Source: Thalassotalea piscium (GTDB lineage: Bacteria > Pseudomonadota > Gammaproteobacteria > Enterobacterales > Alteromonadaceae). From it: a stretch of DNA of 64,000 nucleotides. The notes below the pieces were generated by a model. The model was not told the origin of the DNA and made no database searches. It saw nothing but the letters and a program-made list of their open reading frames with translations. This document shows positions 26,315-35,932 of the stretch, one piece after another (position 1 is the first letter of the stretch; each line of letters starts with the position of its first letter). The stretch covers positions 1,798,001-1,862,000 of the forward strand of contig NZ_AP027362.1 in assembly GCF_030295935.1 (NCBI RefSeq). The letters are read 5' to 3'. A program made the position numbers and the translations under genes.

Positions 26315-27736
26315 ATGAGCCGTACTAAAAAATTTAAATATCTACTACCAACAATTGCAGTATTATCAGCGTGTGCTGGCCCAAGTGCTGTTACAGATAA
26401 TGTAAAGCAGTTAACAGCACCGAGTAATTGGTCAAGTGAACGAGACGCTTCAAGTAATATTGAAGATAATTATATTGAGATTAATAATTGGATCAAAAGT
26501 TTTAACCACCCACAGTTATCACAACTTATTATTCAAGCGACTAAAAACAATTATAATTTTAAAGCGCAATCAGCGAAGCTAGCCATAGCTAAATCACGCA
26601 TTCAAGTAGCTGATGCGTCTGATCTTCCTGAGTTATCATTATCTTTAGGGCAGTCTCGCCGTAAATCAGTTTCAACTGATGAAACTAACTATACCAATTC
26701 AGCTGACATTAACCTGCAATTAAGTTATGAATTAGACCTTTGGGGTAAGTTATCTGACGAACAAACAAAAGCACAACTAAATTATGCCAGTGAATTAGCC
26801 CAATACCAGCAAGCAGAACTGAATTTGGTTGCTGATGTGAGTAAAGCTTATTTTAACTTAGTAGAAGCAAAGTCATTACTTTCTTTATACCAAGAGCGTG
26901 CAAATAATTTAAAAAATAATTTAGAGATGATTCAGTCATCTTACCGCTTAGGGTTAAGTGATGCGTTAGATGTTTATTTAACTCAGAATGATGTTAGTAG
27001 AGAATTAGCAAGAATTGCTGAACAACAGCAACAAGTTGCTACAAAAGGCCGTGCATTAGAGTTACTACTTGGTGAATATCCTGATGCAGATATTACCTCT
27101 GATGTTCAATTAACAAGTTTTGATACCCAAATAACCCAAGGTATACCCTCAGATATTTTGACTAGACGTAGCGATATTATGGCTTCGTGGTATGAATTAA
27201 TGTCATTAGATGCAAGTTTAGCAATTGCTCATAAACAACGCTTTCCCCGTATTTCGTTGACGGCATCAACCGGTGACAGTGCTAATGAGCTTGGTAATTT
27301 ATTAGACAGTGGTGCAATGGCTTGGTCACTTATTGGCAATTTAACTATGCCATTATTTAATGCTGGTCGATTAGCAGCACTTGAAGAACAGGCGCGTTTA
27401 GCCGTTGTTCAAAAAGAGCAACTGTACCTACAGCAAGTTTATCAAGCGTTTGCCGAGGTTGAAAACACCCTTGCTAATGCAAAAGCACTAAAGGAACGGT
27501 TTAACCATTATGAGAAAGCAAAAGATAATGCTATTTCAGCCGAAACTATTTCTTTTGATCAATATTTAAAAGGTCTTGTTACTTACACTACTGTTCTAGA
27601 GTCACAACGCCGTGCTTTTGATGCACAGTCAACCTTAATACAATTGCAAAATCAATTATTAGCTAACCGTATTTCATTATTTGTTGCTTTAGGTGGTTCG
27701 CCATTTAGTGAGTCAGCTAATTTACAGAGTAAATAA
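26315..27736 (+). CDS. outer-membrane efflux lipoprotein (NodT/OprM family)
   Basis: A TolC-type outer-membrane channel of about 473 residues with a lipobox in VLSAC (Cys20), two OEP repeats, and the family elements SYELDLWGKL and ADVSKAYFNLVEA. It forms the exit duct of the RND system encoded downstream. ATG 26315 (MSRTKKFK) gives a normal lipoprotein signal; ATG 26282 adds eleven residues with a GGTGA ahead of it and cannot be excluded. First gene of a three-gene operon; the adaptor starts 2 bp after its stop. Confidence 0.9.
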   Translation: MSRTKKFKYLLPTIAVLSACAGPSAVTDNVKQLTAPSNWSSERDASSNIEDNYIEINNWIKSFNHPQLSQLIIQATKNNYNFKAQSAKLAIAKSRIQVADASDLPELSLSLGQSRRKSVSTDETNYTNSADINLQLSYELDLWGKLSDEQTKAQLNYASELAQYQQAELNLVADVSKAYFNLVEAKSLLSLYQERANNLKNNLEMIQSSYRLGLSDALDVYLTQNDVSRELARIAEQQQQVATKGRALELLLGEYPDADITSDVQLTSFDTQITQGIPSDILTRRSDIMASWYELMSLDASLAIAHKQRFPRISLTASTGDSANELGNLLDSGAMAWSLIGNLTMPLFNAGRLAALEEQARLAVVQKEQLYLQQVYQAFAEVENTLANAKALKERFNHYEKAKDNAISAETISFDQYLKGLVTYTTVLESQRRAFDAQSTLIQLQNQLLANRISLFVALGGSPFSESANLQSK

Positions 27737-27738
27737 AC

Positions 27739-29016
27739 ATGTCTTTAAAAATTAAAAAGTTAATCCCTCTACTTGTTATTACAGCTTTTCTGTTAACTGC
27801 TTACATTGTTAGCCAAAACCCACCTCAAACTAAACGAGGTAGACCTAGTTCAGCGCCGCAATTGACCGTAGATGTAGTAACACTAAAAAAAGCTGATACA
27901 ACAATCTTTATCAATAGTTATGGCAAAGTAAAACCAAGAACTCAAAGTATTTTGTTGCCGCAAGTCTCAGGACAAATTATGGAAATTAGCCCAAATTTTA
28001 GAGATGGTGGCTTTTTCGATAAAGGCGATATGTTGTTAAAACTAGATGATAGAGACCATAAAGCTGAAATTGAAATAGCTAGATCGGCGCTTTTTACTGC
28101 TAAACAAGCATTAAGTGAGGAAAAAGCCAGAGCAGAACAAGCTAATCAAGACTGGCAACGCCTAGGTAATAAAGGTGTTGCTTCTGATCTGGTATTGCGT
28201 AAGCCACAATTAATGTCAGCACAAGCAAAAGTATCGTCTGCAAAAGCGAGTTTGGCAAAGTCAGAATTAGCGCTAGAACGTACTAAAATTAAAGCGCCAT
28301 TTACAGGTAGGGTGTTGCGTAAAGAGGTTGATGTGGGCCAAGTGGTTTCATCTGGTACTAAATTAGCTGAGATATTTGCGGTTGACTATGTAGAAGTTCG
28401 TTTACCTATACAAAATAAAGACCTTTCATACATTGATTTACCAGAAAATAATCGTTTTCAAGGACAAGTAAGTTATCAGCCTGAAGTTGAGTTATCGTCA
28501 GATATTATGACAATAGCACAAACTTGGAAAGGGAAGGTAGTGCGCACCGAAGGAGCGTTTGACACAGCCTCACAGCAATTGTTTGTTGTTGCACAAATTG
28601 ATGATCCTTACGGGATTAATCAATCTGAAGGGTTACCATTAAAGATTGGTCAGTACGTTAAAGCAAAAATTAAAGGAAAAGAGTTAAAAAATGCTTTAGT
28701 GGTACCTAATCAATCAATTTACCAAGGCAGTTACGTTTATATTGTTGATAATAATGTCTTAAAAAGAAAAGAAGTCTCATTAGCATGGCAAAACGACAAA
28801 ATTGCTATCATTCGTTCAGGGTTAACTGAAGGCGAGCTTTTGGTAGTTACGCCTTTAGGACAAGTTAATTCTGGCACTCCAGTTGCCATTAATGCTAGAG
28901 ATGGTGTTGTAGTTAAACCGACTAAACAAGCAAGTGGTAAAGCAACTAAAGGTACAGGTACAGGTAAAAGAAGTGAAAACAACCAACGTAAATCTGCCGA
29001 AGGTGAACAATTATGA
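27739..29016 (+). CDS. RND efflux periplasmic adaptor (HlyD/MFP family)
   Basis: A 425-residue membrane-fusion protein: N-terminal membrane anchor, biotinyl-lipoyl halves (ILLPQVSGQIMEIS and KIKAPFTGRVLRKEVDVGQ), an alpha-hairpin coiled coil (about residues 110-175) and a beta-barrel domain. It bridges the permease and the outer-membrane channel. The C-terminus is a low-complexity Lys/Gly/Thr tail. Its stop overlaps the permease start (ATGA). Confidence 0.92.
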   Translation: MSLKIKKLIPLLVITAFLLTAYIVSQNPPQTKRGRPSSAPQLTVDVVTLKKADTTIFINSYGKVKPRTQSILLPQVSGQIMEISPNFRDGGFFDKGDMLLKLDDRDHKAEIEIARSALFTAKQALSEEKARAEQANQDWQRLGNKGVASDLVLRKPQLMSAQAKVSSAKASLAKSELALERTKIKAPFTGRVLRKEVDVGQVVSSGTKLAEIFAVDYVEVRLPIQNKDLSYIDLPENNRFQGQVSYQPEVELSSDIMTIAQTWKGKVVRTEGAFDTASQQLFVVAQIDDPYGINQSEGLPLKIGQYVKAKIKGKELKNALVVPNQSIYQGSYVYIVDNNVLKRKEVSLAWQNDKIAIIRSGLTEGELLVVTPLGQVNSGTPVAINARDGVVVKPTKQASGKATKGTGTGKRSENNQRKSAEGEQL

Positions 29017-32000
29017 TAGCTTGGTTTGCGCGTAATCATGTTGCTGCTAATTTGTTAATGATCACTATATTTTTATCAGGATTATTTTCATTAAAAGGCA
29101 ATATCCCACTAGAAGTATTTCCTTCATTTGAGTCTGATATAGTTAATGTAAGTGTTTCTCTGCGAGGTGCAACACCAGAAGATGTTGAACAAGGTGTCTC
29201 CATCCGTATAGAAGAAGCAGTACAAGATCTTGAAGGGATCAAGCATATTTCATCAACATCTGTTGAAGGTTCAGCCCGTGTTCGTATTGAGGCAGAGTCA
29301 GGCTATGATGTTCGCGAACTATTGTCAGATGTTAAAAGTCGTGTCGATGCCATTAATACGTTTCCTGTAGAAGCGGAAAAACCAACCACTTCAATTTTAC
29401 AACGTACCAGAGAGGTTATTTCGGTTACAGTTTCTTCAATCTATAGTGAAAAAGAGATCCGAGAATTTGCGGAAAAAGTACGTGATGACTTAATGACCTT
29501 ACCTGAAATAACACAACTTTCATTAGATGCGGTGAGAAATTATGAAATTAATATCGATGTTAGCCAAGATAAATTAAACCAATATCAAATTACCATAGCT
29601 GATATTGCTAACGCAGTAAAAGCGAGTTCACAAGACTTATCCGCAGGTAATGTTCGTACAGAAGGCGGAGACGTTTTAGTTCGCTCGAAAGGTCAGGCAT
29701 ACCGCCGTGATGAGTTTGAACAAATTATCATTAAGACAAACGAAGACGGTACTTTATTGCAATTGAGCGATATTGCCACCGTTAATGATGGCTTTGAAGA
29801 AACACCATTAAGAGCGCGATTTAACGGCAAGCAAGCGGCAATGATCGAGGTTTATCGTATTGGAGACCAAAGTGCTATTGAAGTTGCTGATGCAGTTAAG
29901 GCATATATTGACAACAGACAAGCAACATTACCTGAAGGGTTTAACCTTGGTTATTGGCGAGACAGCTCTGAAATTGTTAAAAGCCGGCTCAACACCTTGA
30001 TCACTAATGCCTTGCAAGGTGGTTTTTTAGTTTTACTACTCTTGACCTTGTTTTTAAGACCATCTATAGCTTTTTGGGTGTTTATTGGTATTCCCGTAAG
30101 CTTTATGGGCGCGTTTATTATGATGCCTTTCTTTGGGATTTCTATCAACGTAATGAGCTTATTTGGTTTTATTCTAGTACTTGGCATTGTAGTTGATGAT
30201 GCTATTGTTACTGGTGAAAATATCTACCGGCATACCCAAACTGCAAGTTCTGGATTAGAAGCTGCAATCAAGGGTACCGAAGAAGTGGCTGTGCCAGTTA
30301 CTTTTGGCATATTAACAACCGTTGCGGCATTTCTTCCTTTGGCATTTATTGAAGGTATGCGAGGGGCAATGTTTGCGCAAATTCCAGTTATTGTTATACC
30401 TGTACTTTTATTCTCGTTGATTGAGTCTAAGTTTGTATTACCGTCTCACCTTAAAGGCTTGAAACTACGTAGTGAAAAGACCAAACAGTCGAAACTGAGT
30501 GCTTGGCAAGAACGTTTTGCTGATGGCTTTGAAAATGCCATATTAAAATATTATTACCCTATATTAAAAAAAGCAGTATCGAATAAATTAACAACACTGG
30601 CCCTATTTGTTGGTGTGTTTGTACTTATTTTAACCTTTATTACTTCTGGTTGGGCAAAGTTTACCTTCTTCCCTCGTATACCAAGTGAAGTGGTTAGAGC
30701 AACGTTAACTATGCCTGTTGGCAGCTCTTATGACGTTGTTGATGGGTATGTTGAGCGCATGGTTAATGCGGCTAATGTCTTGAAAGAAAAATACCAAGAT
30801 GAAGAAGGTAATAGTATTATTTTAAACAGTATGGCAATTACACGTAATGAAACTGGCCGAGTTATGTTTGAAATATTACCTGCCGATATAAACGAAACAG
30901 GAATAGGATCTCAGCAGTTAGTCAGTGAGTGGCGTCAACTAATTGGAACTATGCCCGGCGCTGAAAGTTTAAATTTTCGGGCTGAAATTGGACGTGGGGG
31001 CGATCCGATTAATATTCAATTAAGTGCAAATGACTTATCAACACTTAAAGAAGTGTCGGCTCAAGTGCGCCAACAAATAGCGACTTATCCTACTGCTTTT
31101 GAAATATCAGACAGCTTATCTAATGGTAAAGAAGAAATTCAAATCGAATTAACTGATCAAGGGCACGCTCTTGGTCTAACAAGATCAGTTGTTACTAATC
31201 AAGTGAGATCAGCCTTCTTCGGTTCACAAATTCAACGAATTCAGCGCGGTCGTGATGATGTTAGGGTGATATTACGCTATCCGTTATCTGAGCGACAATC
31301 TTTATCAAATTTAGGTGAAATGCTAATAAAAACGCCTAATGGTGGACAAGTACCATTAGCACACGTAGCTACATTTAATCCAGGTAAAAGCCCATCGGCC
31401 ATTAATCGAATAGATAGGTTTAGAACAGTGAATGTTACCGCCGATGTTGATAAAACAGCGACTAATATGACCGTACTGAATGCTGATTTGAAAATGTATT
31501 TAGATGAATTAATGAATAAGTATCCAGGAGTTAGCTATACCTTTGAGGGGGAGGCTAAAGAGCAAGCTGAGTCTTTCAGTAGTTTAGGTTTTGGGCTCAT
31601 GTTCGTGTTTTTCATTATTTATTGCTTACTAGCGATACCTTTTAAGTCTTATATTCAGCCGTTAATTGTAATGTCGGTTATTCCTTTTGGTGCAATTGGT
31701 GCAGTACTTGGTCATTGGATTATGGGGATGGACCTTACCATTATGAGTATTTTAGGTTTAATGGCTTTAATTGGTGTAGTGGTGAATGACAGTTTAGTAC
31801 TAGTTGATTTTATCAATAAAAAACGTGAGCAAGGTATGGCGCTAATGGAAGCTGTTTTAACAGCAGGGCAGTCTCGTTTTAGACCCGTTATGTTAACATC
31901 GCTAACCACATTTTTTGGTTTGATGCCGTTACTTTTTGAAACGGCTACCCAAGCACAATTTTTAATTCCTATGGCAGTATCTCTTGGTTTTGGAATTATC

Positions 32001-32111
32001 TTTGCGACCTTTATCACCTTAGTGCTTATTCCAGTTAATTACATGTTAGTTGAAGAGCTAAAGCGTTATACAAAAAAGGGTACTGAAGCATTAAAATCAG
32101 TAACCGCTTAA
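29013..32111 (+). CDS. RND multidrug efflux permease (AcrB/MdtB-like)
   Basis: A 1032-residue inner-membrane pump with 12 membrane segments and two large periplasmic loops. The proton-relay motif GIVVDDAIVTGENI (two Asp in TM4) and the matching GVVVNDSLVLVDF in the second half are present. Proton-driven export of drugs or other amphiphiles is expected; the substrate is not known. The operon order (channel, adaptor, pump) is complete, with no regulator next to it. Confidence 0.93.
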   Translation: MIAWFARNHVAANLLMITIFLSGLFSLKGNIPLEVFPSFESDIVNVSVSLRGATPEDVEQGVSIRIEEAVQDLEGIKHISSTSVEGSARVRIEAESGYDVRELLSDVKSRVDAINTFPVEAEKPTTSILQRTREVISVTVSSIYSEKEIREFAEKVRDDLMTLPEITQLSLDAVRNYEINIDVSQDKLNQYQITIADIANAVKASSQDLSAGNVRTEGGDVLVRSKGQAYRRDEFEQIIIKTNEDGTLLQLSDIATVNDGFEETPLRARFNGKQAAMIEVYRIGDQSAIEVADAVKAYIDNRQATLPEGFNLGYWRDSSEIVKSRLNTLITNALQGGFLVLLLLTLFLRPSIAFWVFIGIPVSFMGAFIMMPFFGISINVMSLFGFILVLGIVVDDAIVTGENIYRHTQTASSGLEAAIKGTEEVAVPVTFGILTTVAAFLPLAFIEGMRGAMFAQIPVIVIPVLLFSLIESKFVLPSHLKGLKLRSEKTKQSKLSAWQERFADGFENAILKYYYPILKKAVSNKLTTLALFVGVFVLILTFITSGWAKFTFFPRIPSEVVRATLTMPVGSSYDVVDGYVERMVNAANVLKEKYQDEEGNSIILNSMAITRNETGRVMFEILPADINETGIGSQQLVSEWRQLIGTMPGAESLNFRAEIGRGGDPINIQLSANDLSTLKEVSAQVRQQIATYPTAFEISDSLSNGKEEIQIELTDQGHALGLTRSVVTNQVRSAFFGSQIQRIQRGRDDVRVILRYPLSERQSLSNLGEMLIKTPNGGQVPLAHVATFNPGKSPSAINRIDRFRTVNVTADVDKTATNMTVLNADLKMYLDELMNKYPGVSYTFEGEAKEQAESFSSLGFGLMFVFFIIYCLLAIPFKSYIQPLIVMSVIPFGAIGAVLGHWIMGMDLTIMSILGLMALIGVVVNDSLVLVDFINKKREQGMALMEAVLTAGQSRFRPVMLTSLTTFFGLMPLLFETATQAQFLIPMAVSLGFGIIFATFITLVLIPVNYMLVEELKRYTKKGTEALKSVTA

Positions 32112-32182
32112 CTTATACATAAAGGAGTGTTGCTTTTGTGTTTTAATAGCAATACTTCTTTATCATTTATGGAGCGTTAATT

Positions 32183-32533
32183 ATGGCTGAAGAAACCATA
32201 TTTTCTAAAATTGTAAGACAAGAAATACCAACCCCACTGTTGTATCAAGACGAGCTAGTGACTGCATTCCGTGATATTTCACCGCAAGCTAATACGCATA
32301 TTTTAATTATTCCCAATAAGTTAATACCTACAGCGAACGATATTGAAGAAAGTGATGAATTAACTATGGGCCGAATGTTTACTGTTGCTAAAAAGTTGGC
32401 AAAAGAAGAAGGTATTGCCGAAGATGGGTATCGATTGATTATGAATTGCAATCAACATGGTGGACAAGAGGTCTATCATATTCATATGCATTTAGTCGGT
32501 GGTCAACCATTAGGTAAAATGCTTGACCTGTAA
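32183..32533 (+). CDS. hinT: histidine triad nucleotide-binding protein HinT
   Basis: A 116-residue HIT protein with the catalytic triad motif HIHMHLVGG near residue 98 and the N-terminal [19 protein letters not shown]. HinT hydrolyses nucleoside phosphoramidates and adenylated lysine. Normal length, GGAGCG about 8 nt before the ATG. It precedes the TPP riboswitch but is probably a separate unit. Confidence 0.94.
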   Translation: MAEETIFSKIVRQEIPTPLLYQDELVTAFRDISPQANTHILIIPNKLIPTANDIEESDELTMGRMFTVAKKLAKEEGIAEDGYRLIMNCNQHGGQEVYHIHMHLVGGQPLGKMLDL

Positions 32534-32636
32534 GATGTATAATAATTCTGTTGTTATTTAAGTATCTCAATAGGTAATTAACCGTATTATCAACAAAGGC
32601 TGTACATTTAACCAAATATTGATAATATGCTGCACG

Positions 32637-32738
32637 AACCAAGGGGTGTCCTTACTAAGTTTACTTTGTAACGGGCTGAGATGTGATATTTGCAAACCCT
32701 TTGAACCTGACCCGGATAATTCTGGCGTAGGAATGGTT
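32637..32738 (+). promoter_or_regulatory. TPP riboswitch (THI element)
   Basis: The conserved THI blocks are present in order: GGGGTG, GGCTGAGAT, AACCCTTTGAACCTGA, CCGGATAAT, TGGCGTAGGAA; the closing stem P1 is AACCA/TGGTT. It sits 85 bp before the TonB receptor gene. In gammaproteobacteria such riboswitches repress thiamine uptake or synthesis genes when TPP is plentiful; a weak ATTCT/AGAAT hairpin downstream (about 32750-32765) may belong to the expression platform. Confidence 0.93.
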
Positions 32739-32823
32739 AGTGTTTTCTATATTCTTATAACAGAATAATGGATCACACTTTTTATCTTATGCCAGTAATG
32801 TGTATTTACCAATTGAGATAAAC

Positions 32824-34998
32824 ATGACATTCAAAAAATCTTCATTAGCAATTGCCATTACTGTTTCACTTTTCACCCCCGTTTCATTTGCGCAATCTAC
32901 CGAGCAAGCCGTTGAAAAGATCACAGTAACGTCAAACTTCAAAAAACAATCATTAGCAGCAACACCAACAAGTATCGCTGTCATTAATCAGCAACAACTT
33001 CAAGACCAAAGTGTTCAGCACTTTGATAACGTATTATCAAGTATTGCAAATGTTAATTTTGCTGGCGGAACATCAAGACCAAAGTATTTTCAAATAAGAG
33101 GCGTTGGAGAGCGTTCTGAATATAATGGCGCTCCTAACGCTTCCGTTGGCTTTATTGTTGATGATATTGATTTGTCTGGCTTAGGAATGGCCGCAAATTT
33201 ATATGATGTTAGCCAAATAGAAGTATTAAGAGGCCCACAAGGCACTCGTTTTGGTGCAAATGCGTTAGCCGGTCTTATTTATGTTCAATCGAATGAACCT
33301 ACCGATGTTGCAGAGCACGGAATAACTTCCAGTTTCGGTGATGACCAGTTACTGACTTTATCAGGCTTTAGTTCCGGAGCATTATCTTCTAATGTAAATT
33401 ACCGAGTAAGTTTAGAGCATCACCAGCAAAATGGTTATAGCAATAATTCATTTTTAGACAAAGATGACACTAATAATATTGATGAACTAACGGGCAAAAT
33501 TAAAATTAATGCGCAACTTACCGATGAATTGGCGATCAAATTTACCTTATTATTCGCTAATATGGATAACGGTTTTGATGCATGGACGCTAGACAATAAC
33601 GGTTTTCAAACACTAACTGATGTACCAGGTGTTGATAATCAAAAATCTATTGGTAGTGCTTTAAAGTTTGAATATACAGGCTTTGATACAATTGACTTAA
33701 CTGCTATTTCGAGCTTCACCACAACAGATCATCAGCATGCTTATGACGGAGACTGGGCAAATCCTGAATATTGGGCAAGTAAAGAGTGCCTTGATGAATA
33801 CGATGAAAATGGTAATGGCGAATACGATGATACGATTGCTTGTGTGTATGATTACCTTTGGGACAAAAAAGCGGAACGCGACGTATTATCGCAAGAGTTT
33901 CGCTTTAGCAATAAAGATAACAATAAATTATTTGCTCAAACAACGGATTGGTTGCTAGGAATATATGTAAGTCGACTCGAAGAAGATAACATTACCGAAG
34001 AAATGTACAATGGTTGGGCATCCGACACAATATTTGCACACTATAAAGCGACTAATTTGGCAGTGTTTGGACAGCTTGACAGTGAATTGACTTCAGGTTA
34101 TCAGCTTTCAGTTGGATTGCGAGTTGAAAAACGAAGTAGTGACTACAACGACTTTACATTAAGCGGTGGGATTGGAGATGTCTTTTCCCCAAGTGAAACT
34201 ATGTGGGGCGGTCATATTGCGTTAAGTAAACAACTTAATGATCAGCATAATGCCTATATCAGAGTTGCGCGGGGCTATAAAGCTGGTGGTTTTAACATGG
34301 GCCTTCCTACACAATTAGCTAAATTTAAAGAGTTTGAGACCGAAACATTACTCAATTACGAATTCGGTCTAGACTCACAATATTTTGAAAAACGCTTGAG
34401 CTCACGTTTAGCTATTTTCTCTATGGATCGACAAGATCAACAAGTTAATGCCTCACAGCAAAATCCAGATAAACCACAGCAGTTTACAATTTACACGGCT
34501 AATGCAACAAGCTCTTCAAGTTATGGTATGGAAATGGATGTGTCATGGCAGTTAACCAGTGACGTTGTTCTTTATTCTACACTGGGCTATTTACGGGCAA
34601 AATATGACACGTACGCCTATTTTGACAAGTATGGGAGCAGCATTGATATATCAGATCGTGAATTAGCGCATGCGCCCAAATTTAGTTATAGTTTTGGCGG
34701 TACTTATCGAAATGATTCTGGCTTTTTCTTTAATGCGTATGTTGCGGGGAAAAGTGGTTTTTATTTTTCGGATAGTCATTCTGAGAAAGCAGATAGTTCA
34801 TCGACAGTTAATGCACGTTTAGGTTACGAAACTAACGATTGGTCTATTTATTTATGGGGTAGAAACCTGGCCGATGAAAAAGTTGCAACACGCGGCTTTT
34901 ACTTTGGTAATGAGCCTGACATTGGCTGGGCTGCTAAAAAATATCAACGATATGCTGCCCCCAGACAATTGGGCGTTACATTTGATTATCAATTTTAG
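32824..34998 (+). CDS. TonB-dependent outer-membrane receptor for thiamine
   Basis: A 724-residue TonB-dependent receptor: signal peptide ending near PVSFAQ, a TonB-box-like EKITVTS, plug domain (RGVGERSEYNGAP, VEVLRGPQGTRFG-like EVLRGPQGTRFGANALAG) and a beta barrel ending in the terminal aromatic VTFDYQF. Its specificity for thiamine or a precursor is inferred from the TPP riboswitch before it and the thiamine genes after it. ATG 32824 is chosen because it leads straight into the signal peptide; GTG 32800 would add eight residues. Confidence 0.9.
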   Translation: MTFKKSSLAIAITVSLFTPVSFAQSTEQAVEKITVTSNFKKQSLAATPTSIAVINQQQLQDQSVQHFDNVLSSIANVNFAGGTSRPKYFQIRGVGERSEYNGAPNASVGFIVDDIDLSGLGMAANLYDVSQIEVLRGPQGTRFGANALAGLIYVQSNEPTDVAEHGITSSFGDDQLLTLSGFSSGALSSNVNYRVSLEHHQQNGYSNNSFLDKDDTNNIDELTGKIKINAQLTDELAIKFTLLFANMDNGFDAWTLDNNGFQTLTDVPGVDNQKSIGSALKFEYTGFDTIDLTAISSFTTTDHQHAYDGDWANPEYWASKECLDEYDENGNGEYDDTIACVYDYLWDKKAERDVLSQEFRFSNKDNNKLFAQTTDWLLGIYVSRLEEDNITEEMYNGWASDTIFAHYKATNLAVFGQLDSELTSGYQLSVGLRVEKRSSDYNDFTLSGGIGDVFSPSETMWGGHIALSKQLNDQHNAYIRVARGYKAGGFNMGLPTQLAKFKEFETETLLNYEFGLDSQYFEKRLSSRLAIFSMDRQDQQVNASQQNPDKPQQFTIYTANATSSSSYGMEMDVSWQLTSDVVLYSTLGYLRAKYDTYAYFDKYGSSIDISDRELAHAPKFSYSFGGTYRNDSGFFFNAYVAGKSGFYFSDSHSEKADSSSTVNARLGYETNDWSIYLWGRNLADEKVATRGFYFGNEPDIGWAAKKYQRYAAPRQLGVTFDYQF

Positions 34999-35027
34999 TT
35001 TTTATTAACGTGACAGAAGGCAATATA

Positions 35028-35294
35028 ATGAATATTTCAATTGAAATTAGCTTATACCCATTAGCGCAAGAAAAATTTAAAACAGATATTTGGGCTTTTA
35101 TACATAAATTGCGCGCTATTGATGGCTTAACCGTTGTCACTAATGGCATGAGTACTCAAGTATTTGGTGACTATGACTTAGCGGTAAAGCATGTAATGGA
35201 AGAAGTTAAGCTAGTACATCAAACCATTGATAGCGCGGTATTCGTGTGCAAATTCATCTCTGGTGACCGTTCTGAAGTAGAAGCTGAAAGTTAA
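35028..35294 (+). CDS. YkoF-like (MTH1187 family) thiamine-binding protein
   Basis: A small protein of 88 residues of the YkoF/MTH1187 fold (ferredoxin-like; ISIEISLYPLAQE, then LTVVTNGMSTQVFGDY and a final VFVCKFI strand). Relatives bind thiamine or hydroxymethylpyrimidine. No signal peptide is visible, so it is probably cytoplasmic. ATG 35028 has AGAAGG 7 nt upstream and is better than GTG 35010. Its stop codon overlaps the pnuT start by one base. Confidence 0.85.
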   Translation: MNISIEISLYPLAQEKFKTDIWAFIHKLRAIDGLTVVTNGMSTQVFGDYDLAVKHVMEEVKLVHQTIDSAVFVCKFISGDRSEVEAES

Positions 35295-35926
35295 TGGCTG
35301 ATATTGTTCATTATTATGCTAATTTACCGCTAGTTGAATGGCTTGCGGTAATTAGCTCATTATTATATGTAATTCTTGCAGCGAATAATAATATATGGTG
35401 TTGGCCCGCCGCGCTGGTTAGTACCACATTATATACGGTGATCTTTTATGAGTTTTACTTATGGTCTGACAGCTTATTACAGGTCTATTATTTTGCCATG
35501 GCGATATATGGTTGGATATGTTGGCGTGAACATACAGCTAATGGTAACGAAAAACCGTTACTAGCAATTAACCAAAAAACAATAGGGTTTCATATTAAGG
35601 CCATACTTATCTGTGGTGTTATTTCGCTATTAGTAGGTTGGTTGATGGCAAATTTCACACCAACGCATTTCCCATATTTAGATGCAGTTACTACCATATT
35701 TGCGTTATTTGCTACGTATTTAGTTACACAAAAGGTTGTTGAAAACTGGTTATATTGGATCGCTATCGATTTTGTTTCTATTTACCTTTATATTGAAAAG
35801 GCATTAATCCCTACAGCGTTTCTTTTTGGTTTTTTTGTTGTGTTTGCTACTTATGGTTATTTCAAATGGCGCAGACTTTTAAACATCACCGAGGAACCTA
35901 CTAATTATGCTAGTAGCACAGGGTAG
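35294..35926 (+). CDS. pnuT: thiamine transporter PnuT (PnuC family)
   Basis: A 210-residue inner-membrane protein with about seven hydrophobic segments and PnuC-family motifs (NNIWCWPAALVSTTLYTVIF, YYFAMAIYGWICWRE). PnuC proteins carry nicotinamide riboside, but the thiamine riboswitch context identifies this one as PnuT, which brings in thiamine by facilitated diffusion with trapping by phosphorylation. It is followed by a kinase that could do the trapping. Confidence 0.9.
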   Translation: MADIVHYYANLPLVEWLAVISSLLYVILAANNNIWCWPAALVSTTLYTVIFYEFYLWSDSLLQVYYFAMAIYGWICWREHTANGNEKPLLAINQKTIGFHIKAILICGVISLLVGWLMANFTPTHFPYLDAVTTIFALFATYLVTQKVVENWLYWIAIDFVSIYLYIEKALIPTAFLFGFFVVFATYGYFKWRRLLNITEEPTNYASSTG

Positions 35927-35932
35927 GGTAAC